Assembly: GCA_025055175.1 (NCBI GenBank)
Contig: JANWYT010000018.1
Span: forward strand, 1-39,859
DNA length: 39,859 nucleotides
DNA from: Anaerolineae bacterium
GTDB lineage: Bacteria > Chloroflexota > Anaerolineae > Aggregatilineales > Phototrophicaceae
Direction: 5' to 3'
In this document: piece by piece, positions 32,766 through 39,859 of the stretch
How the letters are laid out: each line of letters starts with the position of its first letter
Numbering within the stretch: position 1 is the first letter of the stretch
The notes under the pieces: generated by a model
The model's database searches: none
The model's input: only the letters and a program-made list of their open reading frames with translations
Told to the model about the DNA's origin: nothing
Made by a program: the position numbers and the translations under genes

Positions 32766-34451
32766 TCAAGCTTGGCCAGACTGTTCCGCCAGCCACTTGT
32801 CGCGGTTCTTGGCGCGGCTGATCTTGCCGCTGCTGGTCTTGATGAGCCAGCCAGCCCCGACCAGCGTCACAAAATTGACCGAGACATCGGACGCGCGCGC
32901 CACCGCTTGACGAATGGCCTGCTTGATACGCTTGTGTTCCTGCGGATCGTCCGTATCGACTTCGGCCACGACGGCAATCAGTTCCGTGCCTTCCTCTTCG
33001 TCTGGCACACCAAAGACGACGGCGCGGCCAGGATGGACGCCCTCCACCCCGTTCACGATAGCCTCCAAGTCTTGAGGATAGACGTTCTTGCCAGCGTTGA
33101 TGATGAGGTCTTTGGTGCGCCCAATGACGTAGACCTGGCCATCAGCCATGTAACCTTTGTCACCGCTGTCGTACCAGCCCTCGGCGTCGAAAGGCCGCAA
33201 ATCAGGGCGCCGATAGTAGGCCATAAGCATACAGTCGCTGCGGATCATCAATTCGCCCACGTGGCGCTCTGGCAGGGGGCGGCCTTGCTCATCGACCACT
33301 TTCACTTCGCTGCCGACGATGGGCGCACCACACGACACCTGCGCCAGGGCTTGAGGCGAGTCGGGAGGCACAGGCAGGGCGCGCTGATCTTCCATCAGCG
33401 CGCGCCTGTCCACCCAGTCGATGTGCGGCGCTTGGCCAATGGGAGTCTGCGTCACTGCAAAGGTGTTCTCCGCCATTGCATAGCTGACCGTCAGCATGGA
33501 TTCGCGCAAGCCGTGCGGCGCAAAGCGTTCCAAGAACATAGCGTGGCTGTCGGCGCGCACTGGCTCAGAGCAGTTGACGAAGGCGCGCATACTAGCCAGG
33601 GACAAGCCTTCGCTGTCGGCGTGGCGCACGCGGCGCGCCATGTGGTTGTAGGCAAAGTTGGGCAGCCAGCACAGCGTCCCCTGGTGATTGTGGATGGCCC
33701 GCAGCAGCAGTGCGGGATGGCGCACCCAATCGAATGGAGACATCAGCACCAGGGGTAACCCCTGAAACAAAGGTAGAATGAAGCCCGCGATCAGGCCCAT
33801 ATCGTGGTAGAGCGGCAGCCAGCTCACGATGACGTCGCGTTCGCTCAGGGCCAGGGCGCTGGAATAGCTGGCCAGTTGATTGAGGACGCGCTCATGGGCC
33901 AGGGCTACGCCCTTCTGGAGGCCGGTCGTGCCGCTGCTGTGCTGCAAGAAGGCCACCTCATGGGGATCAGGGACGTAGCGCGGCGCTTCCCCTGTCCCTA
34001 CTTCGGCCAGCAGCGCCGTTGAGCCGTAGACCGAGCAGGTCACGCGCGGCGCAAGCTGAGCCGCGAAGTCGTCGGTCGTCAGGACGGCACGCACCTGCGA
34101 CAAGTTGACCAGTTCCGCGATGCTGGCCATGTAGAGCGCTGGATCGAGCTTCTCGGTGAGCGTGGGGAACATGGATGGAATCGCGCCCAACAGCAGCGCT
34201 CCCCAGAAGGCATAGACGCTCTCTAAGTTTTGCGTGTGCGCGATGATAACCAAATCGCGCGCAGCCATGCCCATCTTGTGCAACGCATAGGCGTAGGCGC
34301 GGGCGTGCTGGCGGAATTCGCGGCGCGTGATGACCTGGTCGGGGTGGCCTGTTTGCACCAGGATGAGCGCTGGCGCATTCTCGTCTGCTTCGGTCAAGAC
34401 GCGGGCGTGCAGTAGGTTGGGGAAGCGGGTGCGGGTATGTAGATTAAGCAT
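32766..34451 (-). CDS. Fatty-acyl-AMP-ligase-like adenylating enzyme (role of DltA in a Dlt-like pathway)
   Basis: The 561-residue ANL-superfamily enzyme has motif A3 L-Q-H-S-S-G-T-T-G-L-Q-K-G-V (169-182), S-W-L-P-L-Y-H-D-M-G-L-I typical of FAALs (210-221) and P-N-F-A-Y (264-268). A5 is Y-A-M-A-E-N-T (324-330) and A7 is W-Y-D-S-G-D-K-G-Y (426-434). A8 ends N-V-Y-P-Q-D-L-E (456-463), and the catalytic lysine lies in T-S-S-G-K-I-S-R (K543). FAALs form acyl-adenylates and hand them to a carrier protein rather than CoA. The carrier gene ends 4 bases upstream. The active site resembles acyl-acid ligases more than D-alanine:carrier ligases, so the cargo is probably a fatty or other carboxylic acid; this is inference. 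Confidence 0.9.
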   Translation of the reverse strand: MLNLHTRTRFPNLLHARVLTEADENAPALILVQTGHPDQVITRREFRQHARAYAYALHKMGMAARDLVIIAHTQNLESVYAFWGALLLGAIPSMFPTLTEKLDPALYMASIAELVNLSQVRAVLTTDDFAAQLAPRVTCSVYGSTALLAEVGTGEAPRYVPDPHEVAFLQHSSGTTGLQKGVALAHERVLNQLASYSSALALSERDVIVSWLPLYHDMGLIAGFILPLFQGLPLVLMSPFDWVRHPALLLRAIHNHQGTLCWLPNFAYNHMARRVRHADSEGLSLASMRAFVNCSEPVRADSHAMFLERFAPHGLRESMLTVSYAMAENTFAVTQTPIGQAPHIDWVDRRALMEDQRALPVPPDSPQALAQVSCGAPIVGSEVKVVDEQGRPLPERHVGELMIRSDCMLMAYYRRPDLRPFDAEGWYDSGDKGYMADGQVYVIGRTKDLIINAGKNVYPQDLEAIVNGVEGVHPGRAVVFGVPDEEEGTELIAVVAEVDTDDPQEHKRIKQAIRQAVARASDVSVNFVTLVGAGWLIKTSSGKISRAKNRDKWLAEQSGQA

Positions 34452-34455
34452 AAGC

Positions 34456-34707
34456 TCACCTGAAGTCGCGTAGGACGCGAGCCACCATCTGACGTAGAGT
34501 GTCCATCTTAGCTACCGTCAGATCAGGATCGGGGATGAACACGCCGAATTCTTTCTCGCAGAAGACGCCGACTTTGGCCAACGAGAAGGAATCCATCAAG
34601 CCGCCGCTGATAATCGGCTCGTCGTCGTCCAGCACGTAATCAGGATCGCGCATGATCTCCTGGGTAATATAGCGGCTCAGCTTAGCGCGCACTGTGACCT
34701 CGTCCAT
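34456..34707 (-). CDS. Acyl carrier protein (role of DltC)
   Basis: This 83-residue, acidic helical protein has the phosphopantetheine site in G-L-M-D-S-F-S-L (Ser40). It is followed by F-C-E-K-E-F-G-V-F-I-P-D-P-D-L-T, the usual helix II/III pattern of carrier proteins. The D-S-F context is the form common in DltC and modular carriers (D-S-L/F), where fatty-acid AcpP proteins also have D-S-L. It lies between the secreted SH3/FecR protein (9 bases) and the ligase (4 bases). It presumably carries the activated acyl group to the MBOAT protein encoded divergently. Confidence 0.92.
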   Translation of the reverse strand: MDEVTVRAKLSRYITQEIMRDPDYVLDDDEPIISGGLMDSFSLAKVGVFCEKEFGVFIPDPDLTVAKMDTLRQMVARVLRDFR

Positions 34708-34716
34708 GTCGTCTCC

Positions 34717-36096
34717 TCAGCGCCTCACGGCGGTGTAGTAGTAGGTGTGGTTGCACAGCGGGTCGTTATCATAGACCGTCGTCATGGTCATGCTCCAGGT
34801 GGACTCGCTGGTCAGGGTCAGCTCCAGCGATAACCTAGCATTGTTGAGGACATTGCGTCCACGATAGACGAACGTGTTCGGGCCAACGGGCTGCATTCTG
34901 TAGGGGACTGGTTCTTGGCCGCGCCAACTGATCGTGCCATCGGCATTGGGAGTGATGGCAGCCGGGTGTGAACAGGCTTCGATGGGTGGCGTGTTGCACG
35001 TGCCGCTGAGGACATCTGGGCCGCTGTCGGCCTGATAGATCACTGTCTGCGGCGCGAGGAAACTGTGGACGAAAACAGGCGCGCCGAGACGAGGTGTAGA
35101 ACGAGGGGCAGTCGTAGGCGCTTGGGCTGCTTGCGGCGCGCTCAGGTCGAACAGAGCCAGCGGCGCGCTCTGTACGACTTCAGCCACCCAATCAGCGCGC
35201 TCCAACGTCCCCTGCGCCAGCGAATCATCGCCGAGAGGGGCGCGCAGACTCTGGCGGGCGTTGGCGCTGGCGCTCTGACCCTCCAGCGCTGCCTGGACGC
35301 TGCCTTGCAACACGCTCAAGATCAGGCCTGCCTCTGGATCAGCGCGCACAATGAAGGCCGACGGGCCAAATTCCAGTGCCAGGCCGTTCAGCAGCAGGCG
35401 AGCCTGGGCCTGGTGCGGATTGCGTACCAGCAAACCGCTGGCCTGCCAATCGCAGGCTTCTTGCGCTTCGTCCAGGCTGAGGATGGCTTGCTGGAACGGC
35501 TCATCATAACTTGGGCCTGCTTCGGCCACTGGCAGCGCGCCAATCTGGCCGTCTAAGCGGACGAGGCGCGCGGCCACCCAAGCCGTGCCGAAACCGCCAC
35601 GGACGCGAACCCACTGGCTGTCAGCGCTGCGGCCATCAGCTACCAAACTTGCCTTATCGGGCAAGACCCCCACCTCGGCGAAATTCGTGCCGGGGCCGCG
35701 CCTCAGATTGACGGCGTAGCCGGCCGCATTGGTGGCTTGCATGGTGACGGGCGATGGCGCTTCGCTCTGTATAGCTCGCAGTGCCACGCCACCGTACAGC
35801 AGAAGGTCGATCCTGCGGCCTTCGCTCAGGCTCGCGTTCAAGCTCAGCAGAGCCAGGGGTGCGGTCATCTCCGAGTCTATCAGGTTGACAAGAGGCGTCT
35901 CGCTTAGGTTGAAGACGCCATCCTCAGTGCAGCCCTGGCCTGCGCTCAGCTCGGCGCAACGCGCACGCAATTCGTCGATGGCTTGAGCAGCAAAGAAAGG
36001 ACAAGCGGCGCTCTGGCCCTGAGACAAGCCCACACTCAGCACCAGCAGAGTTAGTGGCCAGAGCCTAAGCCCTATCCATATGTGACAATACCTCAT
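34717..36096 (-). CDS. Secreted SH3b- and FecR-like-domain protein
   Basis: I start at the ATG at 36096, behind GGGGAGAGG, giving 459 residues. A signal peptide (about 1-30) precedes a cysteine-bearing segment. A bacterial SH3 domain follows at about 125-185, with N-L-R-R-G-P-G-T-N-F and W-V-R-V-R. A FecR-like beta region comes next: L-N-G-L-A-L-E-F-G-P-S-A, S-V-L-Q-G-S-V-Q. The C-terminal 110 residues hold four cysteines in C-N-T-P-P-I-E-A-C and L-C-N-H. Such layouts bind cell-wall material or sense envelope state. It is the first gene of the transcript that includes carrier and ligase, so an accessory role in surface acylation is likely (inference). Confidence 0.75.
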   Translation of the reverse strand: MRYCHIWIGLRLWPLTLLVLSVGLSQGQSAACPFFAAQAIDELRARCAELSAGQGCTEDGVFNLSETPLVNLIDSEMTAPLALLSLNASLSEGRRIDLLLYGGVALRAIQSEAPSPVTMQATNAAGYAVNLRRGPGTNFAEVGVLPDKASLVADGRSADSQWVRVRGGFGTAWVAARLVRLDGQIGALPVAEAGPSYDEPFQQAILSLDEAQEACDWQASGLLVRNPHQAQARLLLNGLALEFGPSAFIVRADPEAGLILSVLQGSVQAALEGQSASANARQSLRAPLGDDSLAQGTLERADWVAEVVQSAPLALFDLSAPQAAQAPTTAPRSTPRLGAPVFVHSFLAPQTVIYQADSGPDVLSGTCNTPPIEACSHPAAITPNADGTISWRGQEPVPYRMQPVGPNTFVYRGRNVLNNARLSLELTLTSESTWSMTMTTVYDNDPLCNHTYYYTAVRR

Positions 36097-36184
36097 GACG
36101 ACCTCTCCCCTACCGAATGACATTTACTCGTGTATAGTATAGACTTGCCAATAACCTGACAAGACTATCCCGCAAGGATCAACC
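36097..36184. promoter_or_regulatory. Divergent promoter region of the acylation locus
   Basis: These 88 bases separate the minus-strand SH3/FecR-ACP-ligase unit from the plus-strand lipoprotein-SGNH-MBOAT unit and must hold promoters for both. The middle is AT-rich, with GTATAGTATAGAC (near 36135-36147) offering TATAGT/TATACT-like -10 elements on either strand. ATGACA at 36117-36122 may be a plus-strand -35. The two halves would thus be co-regulated. Confidence 0.4.
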
Positions 36185-36643
36185 ATGCGCCGAGTGTTCG
36201 CCTTCGTGACTTTGTGTTGGCTTGTCTGGACTGCACTGAGCGCGTGCAGTCCAGATCAACAAACCCAAGCGACGGCTGCCCCAGAAGCACTAGCTTCAGA
36301 AGCCACCCCTGAGCCTGCCGATCCATCTGTTGGAGACACACAGCACCCTGCAGCTCAGGCGGTCATCCGCTACCTAGAAGCGCGCGTCCGCGCGGACGCC
36401 GACACCATGCGCGAGTTAACCTGCGCTGCCGAGGAGAGTCGCGTCGTGACGCTGGCCTTGTCCTTCCAGGGGCGCGATGCCAAGCTGCTGGAAACCAAGT
36501 GCGGCTACGCAGACGAGGAGCGCGTCGTCTGCCAGGGCGGCATTTCCGCTAGTTATCAGGGCGAAGTTCGCACCTTCGACCTGCCCAACTACCGCGTAGT
36601 CTTAGAGGACGGCACATGGCGCGTGTGCGGCGAAGCACAGTAG
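36185..36643 (+). CDS. Lipoprotein of unknown function
   Basis: The 152-residue product has a signal peptide ending in the lipobox L-S-A-C (Cys21). A low-complexity linker rich in Ala, Glu, Pro and Thr follows (about 25-52). The last 95 residues form an alpha+beta domain, A-A-Q-A-V-I-R-Y-L-E-A-R at its start and D-G-T-W-R-V-C-G at its end. That pattern is common in small SnoaL/NTF2-like or DUF4878-type lipoproteins; I do not assign a family. It has three or more cysteines that may pair. It overlaps the SGNH gene by 28 bases, which places it firmly in the acylation operon. Confidence 0.7.
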   Translation: MRRVFAFVTLCWLVWTALSACSPDQQTQATAAPEALASEATPEPADPSVGDTQHPAAQAVIRYLEARVRADADTMRELTCAAEESRVVTLALSFQGRDAKLLETKCGYADEERVVCQGGISASYQGEVRTFDLPNYRVVLEDGTWRVCGEAQ

Positions 36644-37722
36644 GTTTGTTGATCCTGCTGCTGTGGACTATCGATGCACAGGCCCAGAGCTACCGCGCTA
36701 GTGTGCGCGAGCCGGCCGAATTGCGCGCAGGGCCTGGCTTCACCTATCTCGTCGTGGGGACACTCGCTCGGGGCGAGAGGGTACGAGTTATCGGACGGAA
36801 TCGCGTGGGTCACTGGCTACAAGTACGCAGCAACGCAGCCAGCGGTGCGCGCATAGGCTGGTTGCCCATCAACAAGCTGAGATTGCCCGATGACCTGCGC
36901 ATGAGCCGCTTGGCCATCCGCGACCTGCCCGACGCTGACCTGCAGCAGATAGAGGACGCTCTGGAGTCTGAGCTTCACGCTGTCTCAATTTTACCTACGA
37001 TAAGTCAAAAAATGTGCAACCATTACAACGCGGGGACGATTTGGGGCGATAGGCAAGCAGCGCGCGTGACTAAGATCGGCGACAGCAACAGCGTCTCTCC
37101 CGCCTATCTCACGCCGATCGCGCGCCAGGCCTATGATCTAGGGCCGTACGATGTGCTGAGCGCAGCGGTGGAATTCTTTGGGCCAAGTATGGGTGAGCCG
37201 AGCATAGCAGCGCAAGTAGGTTTCAACTCAGCTGCCGCTTTCGATCCCTTCTGGGTGAACAATCGCGCCTGTCGGCCTAACGAAGCTCCTTTGGATTGTG
37301 AGTTGCGTCTGAGCCAGGCCAGCATTGCGCTGGTGATGTTCGGCATCAACGACACGCAAGTCTTCAATCGTGCTGACTATGAGAACCAAATGCGTGCTGT
37401 CATCGAAACGATCCTACAAGCGCGCGCCCTGCCTGTGCTGATCGCCTTCAGCAGCACGCCATCTTTCGCTCAACGCCGCCAAGTCATTCACTTCAACCTC
37501 ATTAGCGCACGCTTAGCCCGCGAATATGACGTGCCTTTCATCAACTTCTGGGCCGCAGCCCAGGGCTTAAACAACGCAGGCATGAGCAGCGATGGCATTC
37601 ACCTCGCCTCTAATTTGCGCTTCGTCCTGGGCGGGCCAGAAGCGCGTCTGGGCATGACTCTGCACAATCTGCTCGTCCTCACCACGCTGGCAGAACTGCG
37701 CGCCACTTGCAGCGGGAGCTGA
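36616..37722 (+). CDS. Secreted SH3-SGNH hydrolase/acyltransferase 1 (candidate DltD-like transferase)
   Basis: This 368-residue protein has a signal peptide (1-24) and a bacterial SH3 domain (about 27-90) with E-L-R-A-G-P-G-F and G-W-L-P-I. The SGNH domain that follows has block I K-I-G-D-S-N-S (Ser157), a block III-like G-I-N-D (243-246) and block V D-G-I-H (Asp326, His329). The catalytic triad is intact. In Dlt and alginate/peptidoglycan O-acetylation pathways an exported SGNH-fold protein takes the acyl group from the MBOAT side and passes it to the polymer. The co-located MBOAT gene supports that role here over an esterase role. It is followed after 4 bases by a paralogue. Confidence 0.85.
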   Translation: MARVRRSTVGLLILLLWTIDAQAQSYRASVREPAELRAGPGFTYLVVGTLARGERVRVIGRNRVGHWLQVRSNAASGARIGWLPINKLRLPDDLRMSRLAIRDLPDADLQQIEDALESELHAVSILPTISQKMCNHYNAGTIWGDRQAARVTKIGDSNSVSPAYLTPIARQAYDLGPYDVLSAAVEFFGPSMGEPSIAAQVGFNSAAAFDPFWVNNRACRPNEAPLDCELRLSQASIALVMFGINDTQVFNRADYENQMRAVIETILQARALPVLIAFSSTPSFAQRRQVIHFNLISARLAREYDVPFINFWAAAQGLNNAGMSSDGIHLASNLRFVLGGPEARLGMTLHNLLVLTTLAELRATCSGS

Positions 37723-37726
37723 AGCA

Positions 37727-38797
37727 GTGCGTTGGCTCGCTTTGCTGCTGTTCAGCTTCAGCCTGGGGACGCTGTACGCTCAGGATTACTACGTCCAAAG
37801 CCTGCCTGCTGTCATCATCGCTGAACAGGCCATGCACCAATGGCCCGACGATCTAGCCGAACCTCTAGGCACTCTGGCGCTCGGCGCGTCCATCACCTTG
37901 ACGGGACGCGACTTGCGTGGCGCTTGGTTTCACGCTCAAACGCCCAGCGGCTCCCAAGGCTGGTTGCCACTGGATGCCATCGGCATTTTGCCTAACTTAT
38001 CGCTGCTGCCCGTTCAGCGCCTGGATTACGCCGAACTGTTGGATAGCGTGCTGTTCTGGAATTTTGGCCGCGAGATGGGCTGGCTCTACACCTACGGCCT
38101 GAGCCTGGGCAATAGCTCCAACCGCTTCGCTAAGATTGGCGACAGCATCACTGTCAGCCAGAATTTTCTCGCGCCTGTTGGGGAAGGCACGTACGACCTG
38201 ATGGGCTACAGCTACCTTGAAGCCACCATTCGGGCCTACCTCAGCGAAGGGCGCGCGAATTCCTTTAGCCGACTCTCAGCAGCGGCTGGCGTGGGCTGGA
38301 CTGCGGCCCAGCTCTTGCAGCCTGCCCAGAACATCAGCTGTCCCGATATGACGCGCTTGGCCTGCGAATACCTGCTCCACCGCCCCTCTGTAGCCCTCAT
38401 CACCATCGGCACAAACGACCTGAACTACGTGAACCTGGAGGATTACCTGGCCAACGTGCGCCGTGTCGTCGAAATTTCCTTCCAGATGGGAGTCATCCCC
38501 GCTTTGAGTACCCTGCCTGAACAAATCGACAAAAGCTTGCGCGTGCGCGTCTTCAACCAGGCGTTGTTCGCCCTGGCCGATGAGATGGACGTGCCGCTGT
38601 GGAATTACTGGCTGGTGAGCTACAATCTGCCCAACCGAGGACTGAACGCTGATGGTGTTCACCCCTCCGCTCCGCCTAATCGCGCCAGCGCAGCTACTTT
38701 CGACGCGGAGTCGCTCAAGTACGGTTACACCATGCGCAACCTTATGGCTCTACAGGCGCTCTATCTGTTGCGCGCCAACGTCATGAATCTACGCTAA
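37727..38797 (+). CDS. Secreted SH3-SGNH hydrolase/acyltransferase 2 (paralogue)
   Basis: A GTG at 37727 starts a 356-residue paralogue of the preceding protein. A signal peptide (1-19) precedes an SH3-like region (about 22-88, more diverged, ending G-W-L-P-L-D). The SGNH blocks are K-I-G-D-S-I-T (Ser140), G-T-N-D (228-231) and D-G-V-H-P (Asp309, His312). All catalytic residues are present in both copies, so both may be active. One may act as acyltransferase and one as esterase, or they may serve two acceptors. Only 4 bases separate the genes. Confidence 0.85.
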   Translation: MRWLALLLFSFSLGTLYAQDYYVQSLPAVIIAEQAMHQWPDDLAEPLGTLALGASITLTGRDLRGAWFHAQTPSGSQGWLPLDAIGILPNLSLLPVQRLDYAELLDSVLFWNFGREMGWLYTYGLSLGNSSNRFAKIGDSITVSQNFLAPVGEGTYDLMGYSYLEATIRAYLSEGRANSFSRLSAAAGVGWTAAQLLQPAQNISCPDMTRLACEYLLHRPSVALITIGTNDLNYVNLEDYLANVRRVVEISFQMGVIPALSTLPEQIDKSLRVRVFNQALFALADEMDVPLWNYWLVSYNLPNRGLNADGVHPSAPPNRASAATFDAESLKYGYTMRNLMALQALYLLRANVMNLR

Positions 38798-38830
38798 TGA
38801 CTACACGACACTGACACCGAAAGGCCGCTC

Positions 38831-38959
38831 ATGCGCTCCCTCTGGCAACAAATTGTCACTCGTGAAAATATGTTCGCTCTGGGCCTAGCGTTGCTCATCG
38901 TTGGCCTGGTCATTGTGACAACAGACAGCGCTCCGCAGTGGATTTATCAGGGGTTCTAG
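38831..38959 (+). CDS. 42-residue membrane microprotein with C-terminal W-I-Y-Q-G-F (DltX-like acyl shuttle candidate)
   Basis: An ATG at 38831 opens a 42-residue frame that ends 4 bases before the MBOAT start. Residues 1-13 are polar with R2 and R11, 14-30 are a single hydrophobic helix, and the tail ends W37-I-Y-Q-G-F42. By the positive-inside rule the N-terminus is cytoplasmic and the C-terminus outside. DltX, the microprotein of the Dlt pathway, has the same build. Its C-terminal hexapeptide (F-I-Y-x-x-F type, recalled from the literature) bears the tyrosine that is acylated by the MBOAT protein DltB and deacylated by DltD. Gene order next to MBOAT, spacing, size and terminal motif agree. 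A GAAAGG site lies upstream. Confidence 0.75.
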   Translation: MRSLWQQIVTRENMFALGLALLIVGLVIVTTDSAPQWIYQGF

Positions 38960-38963
38960 GCTG

Positions 38964-39859
38964 ATGGAACTGGGACAAATCGCGGTCTTTGTGGGCTTTG
39001 GCCTGGCCTACGCTTTGCTCATCCCTAGACAGTGGCGTGCCTGGGCCTTGTTCCTGGCCAGCCTGCTGGCTATGTACTGGCTTCAACCCACCCTGAGCAT
39101 ACGCTGGCTGGATTACAGTCTACCGACGGGAACGCTAGCCCTGGCCTGTGTAGGCTGGTGGCTGACGCGCGGCAAGGAACAGACTTTCAGTCGCCAAGAC
39201 GGCCTAGCGCTGCTGCTGGCTTTGGGAGTCGTCGTGCTGTTGGCTCTGGCGCGCTACGTCGACATACCGTCCGCTCTGCGCTTGACCAGCCGCCCACCAG
39301 AACTCGGCGGGGTGCTGCTGGCCCTGGCTCTGCTGTTCGGCCTGGTCTGGGCAGCCCATCGGCTGGGAAGAGGCCACTCATGGCCGCTCCTAGTGGGACT
39401 GCTGGCCTTGCTGGCCATCTTCATCGTCGTCAAGATGCCCGCTCTGGCTCAGGCCCTGGCCGCTGTGCTACGCGCTCAGGCTGGGCAGGACGCAGCCCTT
39501 GCCTCAGCGCTGGACGTGGAGTGGTTGGGCTTCTCCTATGTGGCCTTCCGCCTCATCCACACCTTGCGCGATCGGCAGATGGGCCTGCTGCCTGACCTAT
39601 CGCTGCGCGACTACTTGACCTTCGTCATCTTCTTCCCTGCCTACACCGCCGGCCCTATCGACCGTGCCGAGCGTTTCCAAGCTGATGTGTTGGCTTTGAC
39701 TGCCCTGCATGGCTGGGATGCCGCGCGAATCAGCGAAGGTCTAGGGCGAGTTGCTGTCGGTATGGGCAAGAAGTTCATCTTGGCCGACAGCCTGGCTTTG
39801 ATCGCCCTCAACAGCCAAAACGCTGCTCAGGCTCAGGGGGCTGGCGGCCTGTGGCTCAT
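38964..39859 (+). CDS. MBOAT family membrane O-acyltransferase, N-terminal 298 residues (role of DltB; truncated by window edge)
   Basis: The frame is open from the ATG at 38964 to the last base. Six or more hydrophobic helices precede the family block W-L-G-F-S-Y-V-A-F-R-L-I-H (187-199). D-Y-L-T-F-V-I-F-F-P-A-Y-T-A-G-P-I-D-R follows (216-234), ending in the G-P-I-D-R signature shared by DltB and AlgI, and then G-K-K-F-I-L-A-D (268-275). The catalytic histidine expected further on lies outside the window. MBOAT proteins move an acyl group from a cytoplasmic thioester donor across the membrane. The carrier protein, ligase, microprotein and SGNH genes alongside supply the other steps. Confidence 0.93.
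   Translation, partial: MELGQIAVFVGFGLAYALLIPRQWRAWALFLASLLAMYWLQPTLSIRWLDYSLPTGTLALACVGWWLTRGKEQTFSRQDGLALLLALGVVVLLALARYVDIPSALRLTSRPPELGGVLLALALLFGLVWAAHRLGRGHSWPLLVGLLALLAIFIVVKMPALAQALAAVLRAQAGQDAALASALDVEWLGFSYVAFRLIHTLRDRQMGLLPDLSLRDYLTFVIFFPAYTAGPIDRAERFQADVLALTALHGWDAARISEGLGRVAVGMGKKFILADSLALIALNSQNAAQAQGAGGLWL

Noticed and set aside
32697..33758. 353-residue plus-strand frame
   Set aside because: Antisense shadow of the acyl-AMP ligase, rich in His/Arg/Gln with no recognisable domain.
1..39859. CRISPR arrays, tRNA/rRNA genes, transposases and attachment sites
   Set aside because: No regular repeat-spacer pattern, cloverleaf-like segment, transposase motif or flanking direct repeat was found on reading both strands; a dedicated tRNA or repeat search was not possible here.

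Overview
The window looks like a chromosomal segment of a GC-rich, free-living bacterium, most probably a member of Chloroflexota (inference from gene-family content, not from a marker gene). The pointers are a branched-chain-type ABC transporter whose binding protein carries a fasciclin domain, unusually long LivH/LivM permeases, an F420-type nitroreductase-like protein, DUF4432, and SH3-bearing SGNH proteins. No rRNA, tRNA, CRISPR array, insertion sequence or complete prophage was seen.

Layout. 1-4730: the N-terminus of a restriction/methylase-like gene, a PadR regulator divergent from a three-gene overlapping unit (deazaflavin-dependent oxidoreductase, class C beta-lactamase-like hydrolase, CPBP membrane protease), then hypA and hypB. 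4922-8818: a membrane-anchored PD-(D/E)xK nuclease-like protein, RNase HI, a frameshifted remnant of a DUF262/DUF1524 restriction-type protein, a small cation-efflux-like protein, a cupin and a DUF4432 epimerase-like enzyme. 8829-18752: a surface-polysaccharide locus with an LCP ligase, glycosyltransferases, methyltransferases (one interrupted by an in-frame TAA), FkbM, a Wzx-type flippase and a GT39-like membrane protein. 18910-22674: a molybdenum hydroxylase with fused FeS and Mo domains plus its FAD subunit. 22935-28695: a LivFGMH-type transporter and its substrate-binding/fasciclin fusion. 28871-32429: an EamA transporter, a degenerate ROK protein, a LacI-type sensor without a DNA-binding domain, and a SIS isomerase.

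The most interesting part is 32766-39859. It holds the parts list of a D-alanylation (Dlt)-like extracytoplasmic acylation pathway. There is a fatty-acyl-AMP-ligase-like adenylating enzyme and an acyl carrier protein (roles of DltA and DltC). Divergent from them are two secreted SH3-SGNH proteins (role of DltD), a 42-residue one-helix microprotein ending in W-I-Y-Q-G-F (role of DltX, the tyrosine acyl shuttle) and an MBOAT protein cut by the window edge (role of DltB). A secreted SH3/FecR-like protein and a lipoprotein lie between the two halves. I infer that an acyl group is activated, loaded on the carrier, moved through the membrane by the MBOAT protein onto the microprotein tyrosine, and passed to an SGNH serine for transfer to a surface polymer. 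The polysaccharide locus in the same window is a candidate source of that polymer; the cargo is unknown.
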